Shown one piece after another: positions 1 through 10,546 of a stretch of DNA of 64,000 nucleotides. Location of the stretch: contig NC_134547.1 in NCBI RefSeq assembly GCF_050624435.1, positions 28,258,419 to 28,322,418 of the forward strand, in the 5' to 3' direction. Each line of letters starts with the position of its first letter. The stretch's first letter is position 1. The notes below the pieces were generated by a model. That model did not search any database. It was not told the DNA's origin and was given only the letters and a program-made list of their open reading frames with translations. Position numbers and translations under genes: made by a program. This stretch comes from Tenrec ecaudatus (lineage: Eukaryota > Chordata > Mammalia > Afrosoricida > Tenrecidae).

Positions 1-706
1 GAGAAGGAGGCTTTGCCCAGGATCCAGGCCTTCCAGCCAAACTTCAAGTCAAAGCCTAACGACCCTCTTTCTTGCTGCCTGCACAGGAAAGGACCCTTTT
101 GGGGATGCTTCTGTCTCCCCACTGCAGGCCCCTCTTTGGTCCTCCTAAGTCAGTCACCCTTCAGGCCTGGACCCATCACTGCCACTGGGCACACAGGAGA
201 AATGGGGGATTTGTTTCCTGAGTCTGCTCTCAGGGCCTCATCTGCATCACGGCCTGGCACACGGAAGCGCGAAGCCAGCAGGCCTGTCCAAGTGTGGAGC
301 AACCACACGGCCACCTGTCTCTTCAAGTCTGGGGCCCAGCCTGCTCCAGCGGGTTGGTATGAAGAGCCTGTCTACCACGTGGACTGAGTCTGCAGGGAGG
401 CATGCAGAGCCTGGTGCCCCTGGATCCAGTGCCAGAGGGCACCTGGGGACAACTCCCTCCAGGGCTCCAAAGGCCATTAAGCAGCCTTCTCCCAATTACC
501 CCCGGTACTAGGACTGGAAACAGTGGCTTGGGAGTGCGGTCCCTGCTGGAAAACTTGTGGGCTCCTACCTTCCAAAGACCTTCAATGAACCTGGGAATTC
601 AGATATCAGACAGGGGCCACCCTAGAGACAGATGTGGCTGCACCTAGGGCCAGAGGCAGTCGTCAGGACCAATATGGCACCAGTAGGAAGGAGTCAGGCT
701 ACCATC

Positions 707-876
707 TGCAAGCTCAGCAGTTCAAAGCCACCAGACACTCCAAGGGAAAACTTCGAGGCTTTCTACTCCTGTAAACAGTTAGTAAATAGAGGCTTTCTAC
801 TCCTGGCAGCTCATGGGTCCTACAGGGTTGCTATGAGTCGGCACTGACTCCATGGCAGTGAGTATGGTTTTGTGGA
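707..876 (+). mobile_element. AfroSINE copy with internal duplication
   Basis: The order of blocks matches the tRNA-derived AfroSINE: an 'agcagttcaaa' segment, 'gaggctttctactcctgtaaa', then 'gggttgctatgagtcggcactgactccatggcagtgag'-like sequence before a T/G-rich tail. The 'aggctttctactcc' block occurs twice, so this copy carries a short internal duplication. It lies within the KCTD15 intron. Confidence 0.8.
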
Positions 877-1954
877 GGATGAAGCAAGAGCCACAAGCAC
901 AGGTGAGTTGGCAAACTCTGGGCCTCAACCTCCTTGGAGAACATCCCCACCCTTTCTAGTCGAGCTCGAATGTTCTGGGCTTATTTCAGGGCTTTGGGGC
1001 TCTAGATACTTCCAGTGTCTGTTCCAGAATAAGTGGACAGCAGAACAGCTTCTCATAGGACAAATGGCTGTTCCGCCCTCGGGGCTTGGGAGGGATGTCA
1101 CAGACAACCGCAACAAAGGGTCCCCTGCTACGTTGAGGGTCTTAAGAGTCCTGATGGTGCTGTGACCTCTGCTGGCTTTTGCCAGCAGCCCAGTGTGTCC
1201 CTGTGGAAACCAGCCATGGGCCAGCTCCCATGTCAGCAGCGCAGTCCTCAGGGCAACCAAAACACACAAAGGGGCTCCTTTCCTTCCTTGGAGGTTTGGC
1301 TCCAGTTTCCCGGTTGTGGTAGTGGAAGGTTTTATCACGTTCCGAAGCTCCTGGCCATCGTAATTTGCTGCTCCCCCAGCCAGGATGGAGGCCAGAGTGG
1401 AGCGGTGACTGCATCAGGCTCCTCTGGGCAGGCAGGGTATGGGGGCGGGCACAGCCCCAGGGAGTCTGCTCCCAGCCCCTAGATGCTGTGCTAGGCAGTT
1501 TCTGGGCGAGGACCCATGCCACTCCTGGGTGGGGCCAGAAGAGGCCCCTGGCATGCAGGCTCTTCTGTTCCTCGGGCTGCAGCTATACTGATCAGCCAAG
1601 AACCAGAGGCCTGAGAGCACTGCTGTGATAGTGACCTGGGGTACGGAGGCCGGAGCCCTGTGGTGCTCACAGCACCACTTGGCAGGAGGGGCTGCCCAAT
1701 GGGAGTCACCTCCAAGTGACTCGTGCTTTAGTGGCACTGGGAAAGGTCCTGAGGTCCTGCCACCCCTGGGGTTGTCCCAGCACTTGGCGAGGACAAAAGG
1801 AGTGCAGGGAGCCCCCACCCTGCTGCTCTCCCTGCTCCTAGGCAACAGCTGGAAGACGAGAATGAGCTGGTCTTGCCTCACCTCCCCAAGGACAGGACTG
1901 TAAGGATCAAGAACAGAAAGTGGCTGATTTCAGGAAACCCTTTGCAGGGAGGGT

Positions 1955-2085
1955 TGTGGGCAAAAGTTTTATGAATTTAACTCACAAATGTTGCCAACCG
2001 ATTAGGGGATGATCTCTCTCAAACACTTTGCGAATAATAGTGCAGGAGGCAAAATTGAAATTAAATCAGCAAAATCCATCTCCCA
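1955..2085. promoter_or_regulatory. AT-rich non-repeat block in KCTD15 intron (candidate conserved element)
   Basis: A compact AT-rich island in GC-richer surroundings contains homeobox-like TAAT/ATTA cores and ATTAAATC, with no repeat signature I recognise. Such blocks in introns of developmental regulators are often conserved enhancers, but conservation cannot be seen from one sequence. The call is an inference only. Confidence 0.25.
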
Positions 2086-3183
2086 CCCTCTCCAGGGCTC
2101 GGTGAGCACGCGTGTGCGTGGGTCCTGCTGATGGGCTCCTCAAGGCCCCGGAGCCCCAGCCCCAGTCTCTGCTGGGCTAAAGGAACACAGCCCCTACCAC
2201 CGGCATCCTCTGGAGACTACCTCCGCCTCAGCCCTTGGCCACCTCCAGGGGCAGTGGCCTCCACACTACACAGAGCCTGCCTGCTCTGAGCAGTCACACA
2301 GACAAGAGGCAAACCTGCCACACGGGTTTCCAAAAACAGCCCCTTGGTGTTCCAGGGGATTAATTAGTCCTCTTGTTATTGTAAATGTCTAAAGCTGGGG
2401 TGACCTCTGCTGTCTCAGCACTCCTGGCCAGCCCTTGGGGGAAGAGAGGGCTGGCAGCAGGCATAGGCCCCTGGACCCATCCTGCCTGGGTCACCCTTGC
2501 TGCCATATCCACAGGGCAACCAGGCCCTCCCTGGGAACAGAAACCCAAGCAGGGAGAGCAGGTGAGGGAGAGGACCAATGATGGGCACAGGGCCCTGAGG
2601 TGGGTACATGTGAGCTCAGCAGAGTGGGGGCTCCCTACAGAGAGAACCCCCAAGTCTCCCACCAAAGCCCTGGCTACTGACCCATTATGCACTGGCAGCC
2701 GGGCAAAGTCCATGCTTAGCCACAGCACCAGGTCCCCTTGGATGTCCTAGAACCACCTAACTGGCCACCACAGCCCTCAGCAAACAAGGAGGCCTGTTAC
2801 TGGCCCCCCCAGCCTGGCAGTGACCGCTCACATCAACAAAGATGGCCAACTGCAGCTACTCCTTCCTCCCTTAGGGGCCCCCCAATGGTGAAACAATCAG
2901 TAAAGTGAAATCCTTCCCCCTATCTCCTCCACCGAGAACCACTTAGTGCCGCTCACAATTGGTCCCCTGCAGAGGCCAAGCTTGAATCTCAAAAGAAGAG
3001 CCTGAGCTCACTACCGCCCCAGTAGGTCCAAAGCTCCAGGCTGTACTCCCTGAAGCCACCAGCTGGGGGTCTGGAGCCAGTGGGGGAGCATCTTCTAAGG
3101 GCTGGGCCGCCCTCCCAAAGCCTGCTCTCAAACACTGCATCTTTGTGCTGGGCCCACAGCACGCTAAGGAGCTCGGCTGTTAC

Positions 3184-3359
3184 CTGGAGTCGGGGTATTT
3201 GGTGAGTGTGGCCAGGCTGCTGGTGTACATGTGACCGCCCACGTCAATGTGCACAGGTGCGTTGGACTTGGTGAGCTGGGCGGGCAGTGGAATCCCCTGG
3301 GCAGCCAAGGGAGACACGGGCGAGCGGGTAAGAGACAACCGGGACATGCTTCCTTCCTC
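3184..3359 (-). CDS. KCTD15: KCTD15, second coding exon (enters BTB domain)
   Basis: KCTD15 is a BTB/POZ adaptor of the KCTD family. It is reported to repress TFAP2 activity and restrain neural crest formation, and it assembles as a pentamer. This 176-nt exon encodes 58 complete codons plus AG. The translation runs [20 protein letters not shown] and continues into the start of the BTB fold ([19 protein letters not shown], then TKYPDS), closely matching the vertebrate KCTD15 N-terminus. The acceptor on the minus strand is TTTCATTTCCAG, just before 3359. The donor is AG|GTAACA at 3183. It joins the upstream exon in phase 0 (GTT then EEGS), giving 26 residues before MSRL as in the human protein. 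The remaining exons lie outside the window. An in-frame ATG at 3347-3345 (MSRL) has a better start context than the annotated first ATG and could serve as an alternative start. Confidence 0.93.
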
Positions 3360-4031
3360 CTGGAAATGAAAGGGAAACCAGGTTTGGAAAAGTAGAGCAT
3401 TTCTCCGGGCGGCCCTTATTGCGCCAGGGATCCCAGATCTCATCAGATCGCTTCTGCGGCGCCTGGTCACATATGCCGCTGACAAATTGTGGCCACCACT
3501 ATAATGAAGTGTTTTTGCATCATTTTCTTCGAAGTACCAGAAGCAGTGGGGGAGGGGTGGGATGGGGGTGGGTGGGAGAAAGATGATTAGCATTAAGAAA
3601 GGAAGAAGGGGAGAAAATTTTTTTTCCCAAGGTGTCAGCCTCGAGGGGCATAAAACAAACTGCAAAATTCTAATTAAAGGTCGCGGGCTTATGTGTTAGA
3701 TGTGAAAATATCCCCTGACAAACGAATCACCAATTTGTGAATTGGGATTCAGGGCTGGTTTTTTTGCAAGTTTGTCTCAGTAACAAGACACCTCTAAATT
3801 AGTGACTTCCTCAGCACCTAAGGCGTTGAGGTTTATACATGTAGTAAATTTCACATCAAATTAAGAGCAGTTTTGTTTTTAAAAAAATTTTTTTAAAGCA
3901 ACCATAATCCTACAGCTGGCCACACCAGCCATCCGCTCCAGCAGCTGTTGCCAGGAGCAAGCAAGGGTGCTCAGTGAGCTGGGGTGGGAGGGGGAGAGGG
4001 AGGGGCCAGCAGCCACTCTGTGGGTGCTCAC
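3360..4031 (-). other. KCTD15: KCTD15 intron between coding exons 1 and 2
   Basis: The intron is bounded by donor GTGAGC at 4031-4026 and acceptor CAG at 3362-3360, both on the minus strand. It is 672 bp, with no SINE or LINE. Two AT-rich blocks (about 3465-3540 and 3655-3790) look like unique, possibly conserved sequence. One contains CTAATTAAAG and another an ATTTGTGAATTGGGATT-like stretch. The frame of the downstream exon stays open upstream of the acceptor to about 3665, which I take as chance. Confidence 0.8.
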
Positions 4032-4097
4032 CGTGGTGCCGGCACTGCTGTGCGCGTGAAGCGTGGACCCACTCGGTCGCTCCTTGCGGTGAGGCAT
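4032..4097 (-). CDS. KCTD15: KCTD15, first coding exon
   Basis: This coding part of the exon encodes 22 codons beginning MPHRKERPSGSTLHAHSSAG and ending TT, matching the known KCTD15 N-terminus apart from a few substitutions. The start is the ATG at 4097-4095. The exon ends at a canonical donor (ACG|GTGAGC). The whole exon is 4032-4124, with acceptor TTTCCCACAG just upstream on the minus strand. The start context is poor (TAGATGC: T at -3, C at +4). A short upstream ORF ends exactly at this ATG. This basic, serine-rich N-terminal tail precedes the BTB domain and has no known fold. Confidence 0.92.
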
Positions 4098-4124
4098 CTA
4101 GGCTTCCATGGCTGCCCAGAGTGT
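4098..4124 (-). promoter_or_regulatory. KCTD15: KCTD15 5' UTR segment with a three-codon upstream ORF
   Basis: After the acceptor (CAG at 4127-4125, minus strand), 27 nt of 5' UTR precede the start codon. They contain ATG GAA GCC TAG at 4109-4098, in the strong context GCCATGG. The stop TAG abuts the main ATG with no gap and in the same frame. A scanning ribosome meets the strong uORF start first, and the main start has a weak context. Regulation by leaky scanning, stop-codon readthrough or use of the downstream MSRL start is an inference. Confidence 0.7.
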
Positions 4125-5914
4125 CTGTGGGAAACAATGAACATTTCTTTGGTGGGGTCAAAGACCACTAGAAGCTTCACTCCCTCCCTCGCATGCTGTC
4201 TGGGACCTACACTTCTTCCGATTCCACCCGGCACTGCCCTTCCCCAGCCCCCGCCCCAGCCCCCAAAAGCAAAACTCCAGGCCATTGCAAATTACACTCT
4301 GCACATACCCACTCACACACCCGCACATATGTTTTCTGGGAAGCTCATGTTTGTTAGTTTAGCTAATGACAGTACTGAAACATGCTCACCATGATGGGCC
4401 CAAAGGTTTTGGAGCAAACTCCATTTTACTGTTATTTTTTATTTTGGAACCTGCTCCAGAGCGTGCTCCTTGCATCAGCAGAGAATTTTGTGGGTAGGGC
4501 CTTGAGGGTGGGTTCCATGCCCTCCATGGGATGCGGAGCCTAGGACCATGCTCCAGTAAAGCTGCAGCCCGGTGGATGCAGGGAAGCCAGGGCCCAGGGC
4601 AGCAGACACCTCACCCCTCTGGGCTTTGAAAAGCATGAACACCTGTCTTTGTTTGCACCCCACCGTTTCTTCCTGGAAGCCCAGGATGGTCTCCTCTGAG
4701 CTTAATGGGTTCCAGACCCCTCAAGCTGCCCTCCACCCCCAGCCAGAGCCGCCAGCTCAGCAAATGGACCAGTTGTGCAACTCCTCGGGCTCTGTGCTTG
4801 CTCTCTGTGCCATAAACCAGCTTCAATCAAAGTGTCCCTCAGCCCTCGTCTGTACACGCATTCTTTCACAGGGCTCGTGAGAAAGGAGAGGGGCAGGTTT
4901 ATGCAGCCCCCTTCCACTTGGGGCTGCTTCACAGTGTGGGGGAGGGGATTCTACTGTGGGGTTGCAAAACACACACACACACACCTTCCCCTCCCCCAGC
5001 TCCATCTGCATCTACTTCTCACACGGGTTTCAATTGATGAGAGCAATTGACCCAGTGAAATTCTTGGATCCCAAGGAGCTGCTTTTCTGTTAAAACTCCA
5101 GGATGGAGTCAGCATCCGATTGTCAAACACGGACCAAGGTCCACTGAGAAGTGGCTTCTGCAAATCTAAGGAAGGTGACTTCTGATTTGTCCTGGGGTTG
5201 TTTCCGCCTGGGGGGTGGGGTGGGGTGGCCCAGCTGCCTCTGGCACAGGAGGCTTGGAAAAGTAAACCTGACCATTTTATCTCAAGGAAGTTCTACGAAA
5301 TCAAAACAGGGAACGGACTGCGGTGGCCTGGAATCAGCAGGAAACAGGAAGGAATTCCCACAGAATTCCTCCCTAGGAGCCCTGAACAAGATCATCCCTA
5401 CTACCAGCACACTACCTGAAAGTGACCTGTAATGCCAACTACTCAGCACCAAAGCTGCCCCATCCTGTTCTCACGCAATCGTTTTCCCGTCACAAGCACA
5501 ACCTTGTTCGTGGCAAACCAGAAACTCACCATGGAAGCCCCAGGCTTTACGCCTCGACCGGAACCTCCAGTGGCCCCTTCCGAAACAAGCGCATTGGAGC
5601 TGGCCAACGACCTTTCCCCGCAATTGGTGCTGAGGTCACAAACATAAAAGTGGGCGCAGTCAGAGACACAAGTTTTGCCACCCACACCAGCACCCAAAGC
5701 CCACGACCCAGCCCCGGCGCGCCCGGCTCTCCTAGGCTGGGCCAGACTGCCTGTTGCAGGGGGGCTCGGACCGCAGCGCGCGCCGGGCCCGCGGCGTTTC
5801 GGACTAGCTCGGTATTGACCCGTTTCTGGGCGCTCTGGCGGGAGAACCGGGTCCCGCGCCCGCCGCCGAGCCCCGCCCACCGGAGCGGAGGGAAGCCAGC
5901 AGAATGGCACGCTC

Positions 5915-6080
5915 ATTTACACACAAAATGATTTTGTGTCCCATTGTGCTCGCAGTTGTTCAGCTCTCTGGGGGTGATTAAACTGGCTGTGCTGCGGCAG
6001 CTTGAGACAATTTCACTAAATCGCTTCTTCGAGGAGTCGCTTCTTTGCGAAGCTGTTATTTTAACCATAAAAGGTAAACA
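5915..6080. promoter_or_regulatory. AT-rich candidate conserved non-coding block
   Basis: An AT-rich stretch is embedded in CpG-island sequence, with the palindrome at 5921-5939, GGTGATTAAACTGG, CACTAAATCG and TTTTAACCATAAAAGG. It has no repeat signature. It looks like an intronic enhancer or conserved element, but conservation has not been tested. Confidence 0.3.
5921..5939. promoter_or_regulatory. 19-bp perfect inverted repeat in KCTD15 intron 1
   Basis: ACACAAAAT and ATTTTGTGT form 9-bp perfect arms around a single G. The sequence sits at the edge of an AT-rich, repeat-free block inside the CpG-island flank. The inverted ACAAA cores could suit a dimeric HMG-box (SOX) or other homodimer site. 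That function is speculation. Confidence 0.4.
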
Positions 6081-6429
6081 GAAGGCGGCTCGCTAGCTCC
6101 CTTCGGTTCCGCGCCCCGAGCGCCCGCCGGGGCCAGGGTACCCAGAGGGTGGGCTGCGGAATTGTCCCAGGTGCAAGCTCACACGGCGGGGACTGGGCCG
6201 TCCGGCGAGCGCCGGCGCCTCGCCGAGGCACGCGGGGCAGCACGAACTTCGGAGCGGCCGGAGCCTGCTGGCCCGAGGGTCCCGGGCGCCCCGGGGAGGT
6301 GGCGGGGGGGGGGGGGGACGGCCTGGGAACGCAGAGCCCCTCCGGCCCAGCGGGAAGGGGTGTGCGGCAGAGGCGGGGCAGGGGACAGTTAAATCAAGAG
6401 GCAGACACTCCGAGACCACAGATGGGGAG

Positions 6430-6570
6430 CTCGCCTAATTAAGGACGTAAAAGCGCTTTTGTTCTCAAAGTTTATTGTTGCCAGGATTAAAATATAATGG
6501 AAACCAATGCATTTGTTCACTCGCGCAGTTAAATTCCTTCGTGCACATTTCACAGAGCGAAAACTTGAAG
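6430..6570. promoter_or_regulatory. Second AT-rich candidate conserved block
   Basis: This repeat-free AT-rich stretch inside the CpG island contains CTAATTAAGG (homeobox-like), AAGTTTATTGTTG, AAAATATAATGG and CAATGCATTTG. It is bordered by very GC-rich DNA on both sides. Regulatory function is inferred from context only. Confidence 0.3.
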
Positions 6571-7220
6571 CCTGGCTTTCTGAAGTCGGGGTGGGGGCGC
6601 CCAGGGGCCAGTGGCGCCTTGGCGGGGGCGAGAGGGGGGCGGATGCGCGTGGGTCCCGGGCAGAGGGTCAGGAGACGCCAATCTGATCTCAGTGCGACCG
6701 CCCACGAGACCCACGCGCGGGGCTCGAAAGCCGGCGCACCGGCTCCTCTGCCCGTGGCGGACTCGCGGGGTGGGCGTCTGAGGACGCACATCTATCCCGT
6801 TAGAGACTTTTTCTCCGATTTCGGCGCCAAGTGGGGCCCTGTCCCTCTCGAAGCCCCAACTGCCCAAGACCGGTTCTGACCCCGGAAACTCGCCAGTCCC
6901 GCGGGGCACTCGAACGAGAGTGCGGGGACCTGCGCGTCCCCACATCCCGCTCCTGCTCAGCAGGGCGCTCAGCGCCCGCCCTCGTGGGGAGGGTCCACCC
7001 GCGGCCAGGATTAGCCCACGTGGACAACCCACCCCCCACCCCGCGCCAGGCCTTTGTGCAGTGCGCCCCCGCGCCGCCAGCCCCCGCCACCCAGCACCGG
7101 GACAAAGCAGCCGCCCCCGCCCAGGTCCGGACTCGGGGCCGGGGACTTTCTCGGCATCTGGACCACTTTAGGGGACAGGGGTGCGCAGCGCTGAAGGGTG
7201 GCCGGCCGCGCTGGGCTTAC

Positions 7221-7620
7221 CTCGGAGCCGGAGCGGCGGATGGGCTCCCGCGCAGCCCCCGCCCCCCGCAGCCGCCGGGTCTCTGGCACCGGGCGCAGCC
7301 GAGCAGCTTGTGCTTGCTGCGCGGGTCGCTCCGGTGGCGTCCTGGAGTTACTTTCTCTCGCGCCCCCAGCCCTCCCCCCACCCACCCCTCCCGCCCCGGC
7401 CCCCGCTTCGCGCGGCCCCTCGCGGCGCGGCGCGCCGGGGCCTCCCCTCCCCTCGTCGCGGCCGCCGCCACCGCCTCCTCCTCTTCGCGCCGCTCTCCTG
7501 CTGCCCTCCCGCCGCTCCCACCTCTTCTCCCTCCTCTCTCTCCAGCGACCTCCCCCGATTGCTGGGGAGAACACCAGCCCCCCCACCCCGCCCCGCAGCC
7601 CGCGCCCCGCCGCCGCCGCC
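7221..7620 (-). other. KCTD15: Proposed non-coding first exon of KCTD15
   Basis: On the minus strand the sequence CTCCGGCTCCGAG is followed by GTAAGC (7220-7215), a good splice donor in the densest part of the CpG island, about 3.1 kb upstream of the coding-exon acceptor. This makes it the best visible candidate for the first, non-coding exon. The 5' end is arbitrary: the start site cannot be read from the sequence, and the coordinate given is only a guess at a CpG-island start region. Confidence 0.4.
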
Positions 7621-7974
7621 GCGCCGGCCACCAAGGGCAGCGAGCTGGCTCCAAATTACCCAGCGCAGCGAGCGCGCGCTGCGACTCCTGGCTCGAGGCT
7701 CGGCTGTGCCGCGGGGCAGAGGATTAGAGTCGCAATTAGCTCCGCGCGCCCGCGCCTGCCGCGCTAGGCGACAAAAATGCGCGGCTTCCCCGCCTTTGGC
7801 TGGGTGGCTCCAGCCTGCCTCTCCCGGAGCCCGCGCCTTCCCGCTGGGCCCCCACCCGGACCCTCCCGGGGACGGTGCGCTCAGGCCCCGCGCCCTCCGC
7901 GGCCCAACCCCGCCCCCCGCCGGCCGGCCACGCGGCGCCCGGGCCTCCTCCGGGCTCCGGGAGGGGGTGGGGAG

Positions 7975-8110
7975 GGAGCTGATTTTAATCATTGTCATTT
8001 CATCTGATGTAATATTTCTCCAGGCGCTTTCAGCTGGGCATAAATTTTCGGCTCCCAAATAAGTAACACAGGGCACGTTTCTCACATTTCTTGACTCCTC
8101 GGTTACAAAG
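7975..8110. promoter_or_regulatory. AT-rich candidate conserved element upstream of the KCTD15 promoter
   Basis: An AT-rich block interrupts the CpG island just upstream of the proposed first exon. It includes TGATTTTAATCA (5-bp inverted arms, PBX/HOX-like), CATTGTCATTTCATC and GGGCATAAATTTTCGG. It has no repeat homology that I recognise. It could be a promoter-proximal enhancer. Confidence 0.3.
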
Positions 8111-8719
8111 GGGCGAGCGGCAGCCGCCGCGGCGCCCGGGGGTGGGGGCGGGACTTGGTAAGAAACTGGGCAGCGAGTCGCCCGGGCCGCCCCTCCCTCC
8201 CCAGGTCTGTGCCCCGGCCGCCCCTCTCCAGGGCGGGGGCCGCGCTGCCCGTGACGTCTGCGGACACGCAGGGGAAGGGCGGGCAGAGGGGGCACCCGGC
8301 CGGCCGCCCGGGGCCAGACGCGTCATTTCCTTTAGCGAGCGACTGCAGGAGCCGTCTGCGGCCGGGGCTCCCCAGCACCCAGGCCTTCGCCGGGGGCGCC
8401 CCTCCCCGATCCCGACGTCGGGTACCCCTCTTCCCCTGCCACTTCCTCTTCTTCCTTTCCCTTGTGCCCCGCCTGAGACTCCTCCTCCTCGACCACGTCT
8501 CGGCTCCTAGGAAACTGAGCGCTGAGCCTCCGGGGCGCTCGGCCCGCACTGGGCCCCCGCCCTGCTCCCGGGGCGGCGGGGCCCGAGCCCGACTCCCGGC
8601 CGCAGGGTCCCTGCACCCCGGCTGCGCGAGGCGGCGGGGGCTGCCAGCCGAGCTCCGCCAGGGCCCGCACGCCCCCTAGCGGCTGCGCTCGCGGAGGGCC
8701 GCCGGGGGCCGGCCTCGAG

Positions 8720-10334
8720 CCCCAGGGCTGGGGGGAGGTTGAGGGGTGGGGACCCCACGACTCTGACTAGGGGACCCCGCACGTGGAAAGAGCTTGCGGA
8801 CTGCGCTTCTGTAAATTCTCCACGCGGGAATAAACAGAAACTTTCCTCCTAAGGGGAGGTTTTATTTATTTATTTTAGAGCGTGAACTACTTCAGGAGAA
8901 GGGAAATTTTCTCATTAAAGTTACATCCCTGCAGTTACTTCAATTACTTGATATATGCAGAAGATGTTGTAAATTTATAGATTTAAATAGCTTACAAAGA
9001 TGCCGCAGGCCCCATCAGTTAATTTCCTTAATTTATGGATTTTTTTGCTGCCTCTAGAACCGAAAGGAGCCCTGGAAGTAGGTCAGGGATCACTATGGCA
9101 GCCCGAGGGCTACCCACTCTGCTCCCCTCTTCTGCTGCTTGACCCCCAGCTTCCACCAGAGAGCCCCCTCCCCCTTCTCTGAGCTCTGCCCTAGCCAGAT
9201 CAGACCTGTGGAGTTCGGCTCATTTGGCCCATTCCTGAACCGCCAAGGCCCTGCAGGGCCCAGGAACAGCAAAGCCCAGTCTACACATGTCCTGCCCAGC
9301 TTGGAAGGGTCCAAATAAGTAGTGTAGGAAATAAGCACATATTTTGACCTCCTGAGAACCGTGACTGGAATCACAGCAGGTGTGGGTGACCCAGCTTCCA
9401 CATGGATAGAAACTGCCCCTCTTCCACGGGGGCCGCTTGAGTGAAGCTCATACTTGGGGCAGGGGAGGGGGGGTGATGGGGGAGCCACGGGGTTGGGCCG
9501 GGATAGGGTTGAGAAACCCACCTTGTATTTGAGGAATGTCAGCAATATTCAGACTGTCATGATGAGTTGACGATTGTAGGCCCACTCAAAATCGGTTTGT
9601 CATGGCCCTGGTGGCCCCCCAGTGCAGCCCACGCCTCGCCTCCCTGTCTACTAAAGCTGCTTTGCTCTGTTCAACATGAATGAATATATACATATAAATT
9701 AATACTTAAAAGATTTGATATAAACTAAACTGTTTTAGAAAGCCACATGGCAATGTGATTAGTATTGGTAGTCACGATTTAACGTTTCTTTTCCCACTAG
9801 ATGAAGTTTCTAAGATTTCAAGGTACATGTCAAGGACGGGTGTATAAATGGATTTTTATTTATTCACAACTCCAAGACTAATTGCTTCTCTTTGCCTCAA
9901 GGCCACTGAGATTGGTTTTAATATGACACTTCAAACGTATTCATGGAACTACAGAGATACTAAGTGTCATTGTTTTAAGAGACGAATCTCACTGAGGCAA
10001 TGGTGACCCTGAAAACAGAATGTTGCGCTTCATTTTAAACTCCTATGTGGGTGTCTGTGCGCGCGTGTACTTGCCAGCTTTTAGAGTTTCCGTTCCTACC
10101 AACTATGTTGAAAGTGCACAATTCAATCAAAACAAGAACTGAAGGGCCTTTATCTCCTAAATGCTGGTGGGTACTTAGTTTTCATCGTCTGAATCCTTTC
10201 ACTAAAGAGCAAGTTTGGGCCTTCGTTGATTCGCAAGTATTTGTACAGTTTCTGGCTAAATGTCTACCTTCTTATATTGAGACTTGGGCATGGACTGTGT
10301 TGGGCTCTTATGCTCTCTGGTTTATATAATGAAG
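8720..10334. other. Unique, AT-rich KCTD15 upstream flank
   Basis: This is mostly repeat-free. It includes AT-rich blocks at 8815-9040 and 9655-10050 with many TAAT/ATTA cores (for example AAATTAATAC), which resemble the conserved non-coding blocks nearer the gene. The open frames present are short and have no recognisable domain. No gene was found. Confidence 0.4.
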
Positions 10335-10369
10335 TGTGTGTGTGTGTGTGTGTGTGTGTGCACGCGCGC
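10335..10369 (+). repeat. (TG)13 microsatellite continuing into CACGCGCGC
   Basis: Thirteen TG units are followed by CACGCGCGC, giving an uninterrupted 35-bp alternating pyrimidine-purine tract. Such tracts can adopt Z-DNA. Confidence 0.9.
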
Positions 10370-10546
10370 CCCACATATGGTAATTGAAAATGAATAGGCT
10401 TAAAAAAAAGTATAATGAAACATCTCTCATTTCATTACTGCGTTCCATGAGATGACGTTGGTTGCATGTCTAATCAGAATGCAACTTGCTTGATCACTGA
10501 GCTTTGACTGGTCATCCAGCCATTACAGCTCCCATTTTATTAAGCC

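Larger units (their letters stand above)
1..3183 (-). other. KCTD15: KCTD15 intron after coding exon 2 (partial)
   Basis: This stretch lies downstream of the splice donor of the second KCTD15 coding exon on the minus strand. I looked for the next conserved part of the protein (the rest of the BTB domain and the C-terminal half) and did not find it in any frame, so the intron continues beyond position 1. It is mostly GC-moderate unique sequence with one AfroSINE at 707-876 and an AT-rich low-repeat block near 1955-2085. The open frames here on both strands have no recognisable domain. Confidence 0.75.
4125..7220 (-). other. KCTD15: KCTD15 intron 1 (proposed), spanning the CpG island's downstream half
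   Basis: The proposed first intron runs from the donor GTAAGC at 7220-7215 to the acceptor at 4125, about 3.1 kb. It holds a (CA)n run near 4970-4984, GC-rich CpG-island sequence from about 5700, and AT-rich unique blocks at 5915-6080 and 6430-6570. No SINE, LINE or LTR was recognised, which is unusual beside the repeat-dense intergenic region and consistent with regulatory constraint. A possible alternative donor (ATG|GTGAGT, minus strand near 5526) was seen without supporting exon evidence. Confidence 0.5.
5690..8720. promoter_or_regulatory. KCTD15: CpG island and promoter region of KCTD15
   Basis: Dense CpG dinucleotides and very high G+C extend over about 3 kb, strongest at 6590-7960 and 8100-8720, including (G)17 near 6303-6319 and (CCG)n near 7605-7622. 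This is a typical CpG-island promoter at the 5' end of a developmental gene. No TATA box could be placed with confidence, so the start site is probably dispersed. The island extends upstream of the proposed first exon, so divergent transcription on the plus strand is possible but not shown. Confidence 0.8.

Noticed and set aside
3360..3665. In-frame open extension upstream of the KCTD15 second coding exon
   Set aside because: It crosses a good splice acceptor, and the first coding exon joins in phase to give the known N-terminus. About 100 open codons can arise by chance, although a retained-intron isoform cannot be excluded.
6831..8295. Long open frames (up to 315 codons) on both strands in the CpG island
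   Set aside because: Very high G+C lowers stop-codon frequency, the frames overlap on both strands, and the translations are low-complexity Pro/Arg/Ala/Gly without domains.
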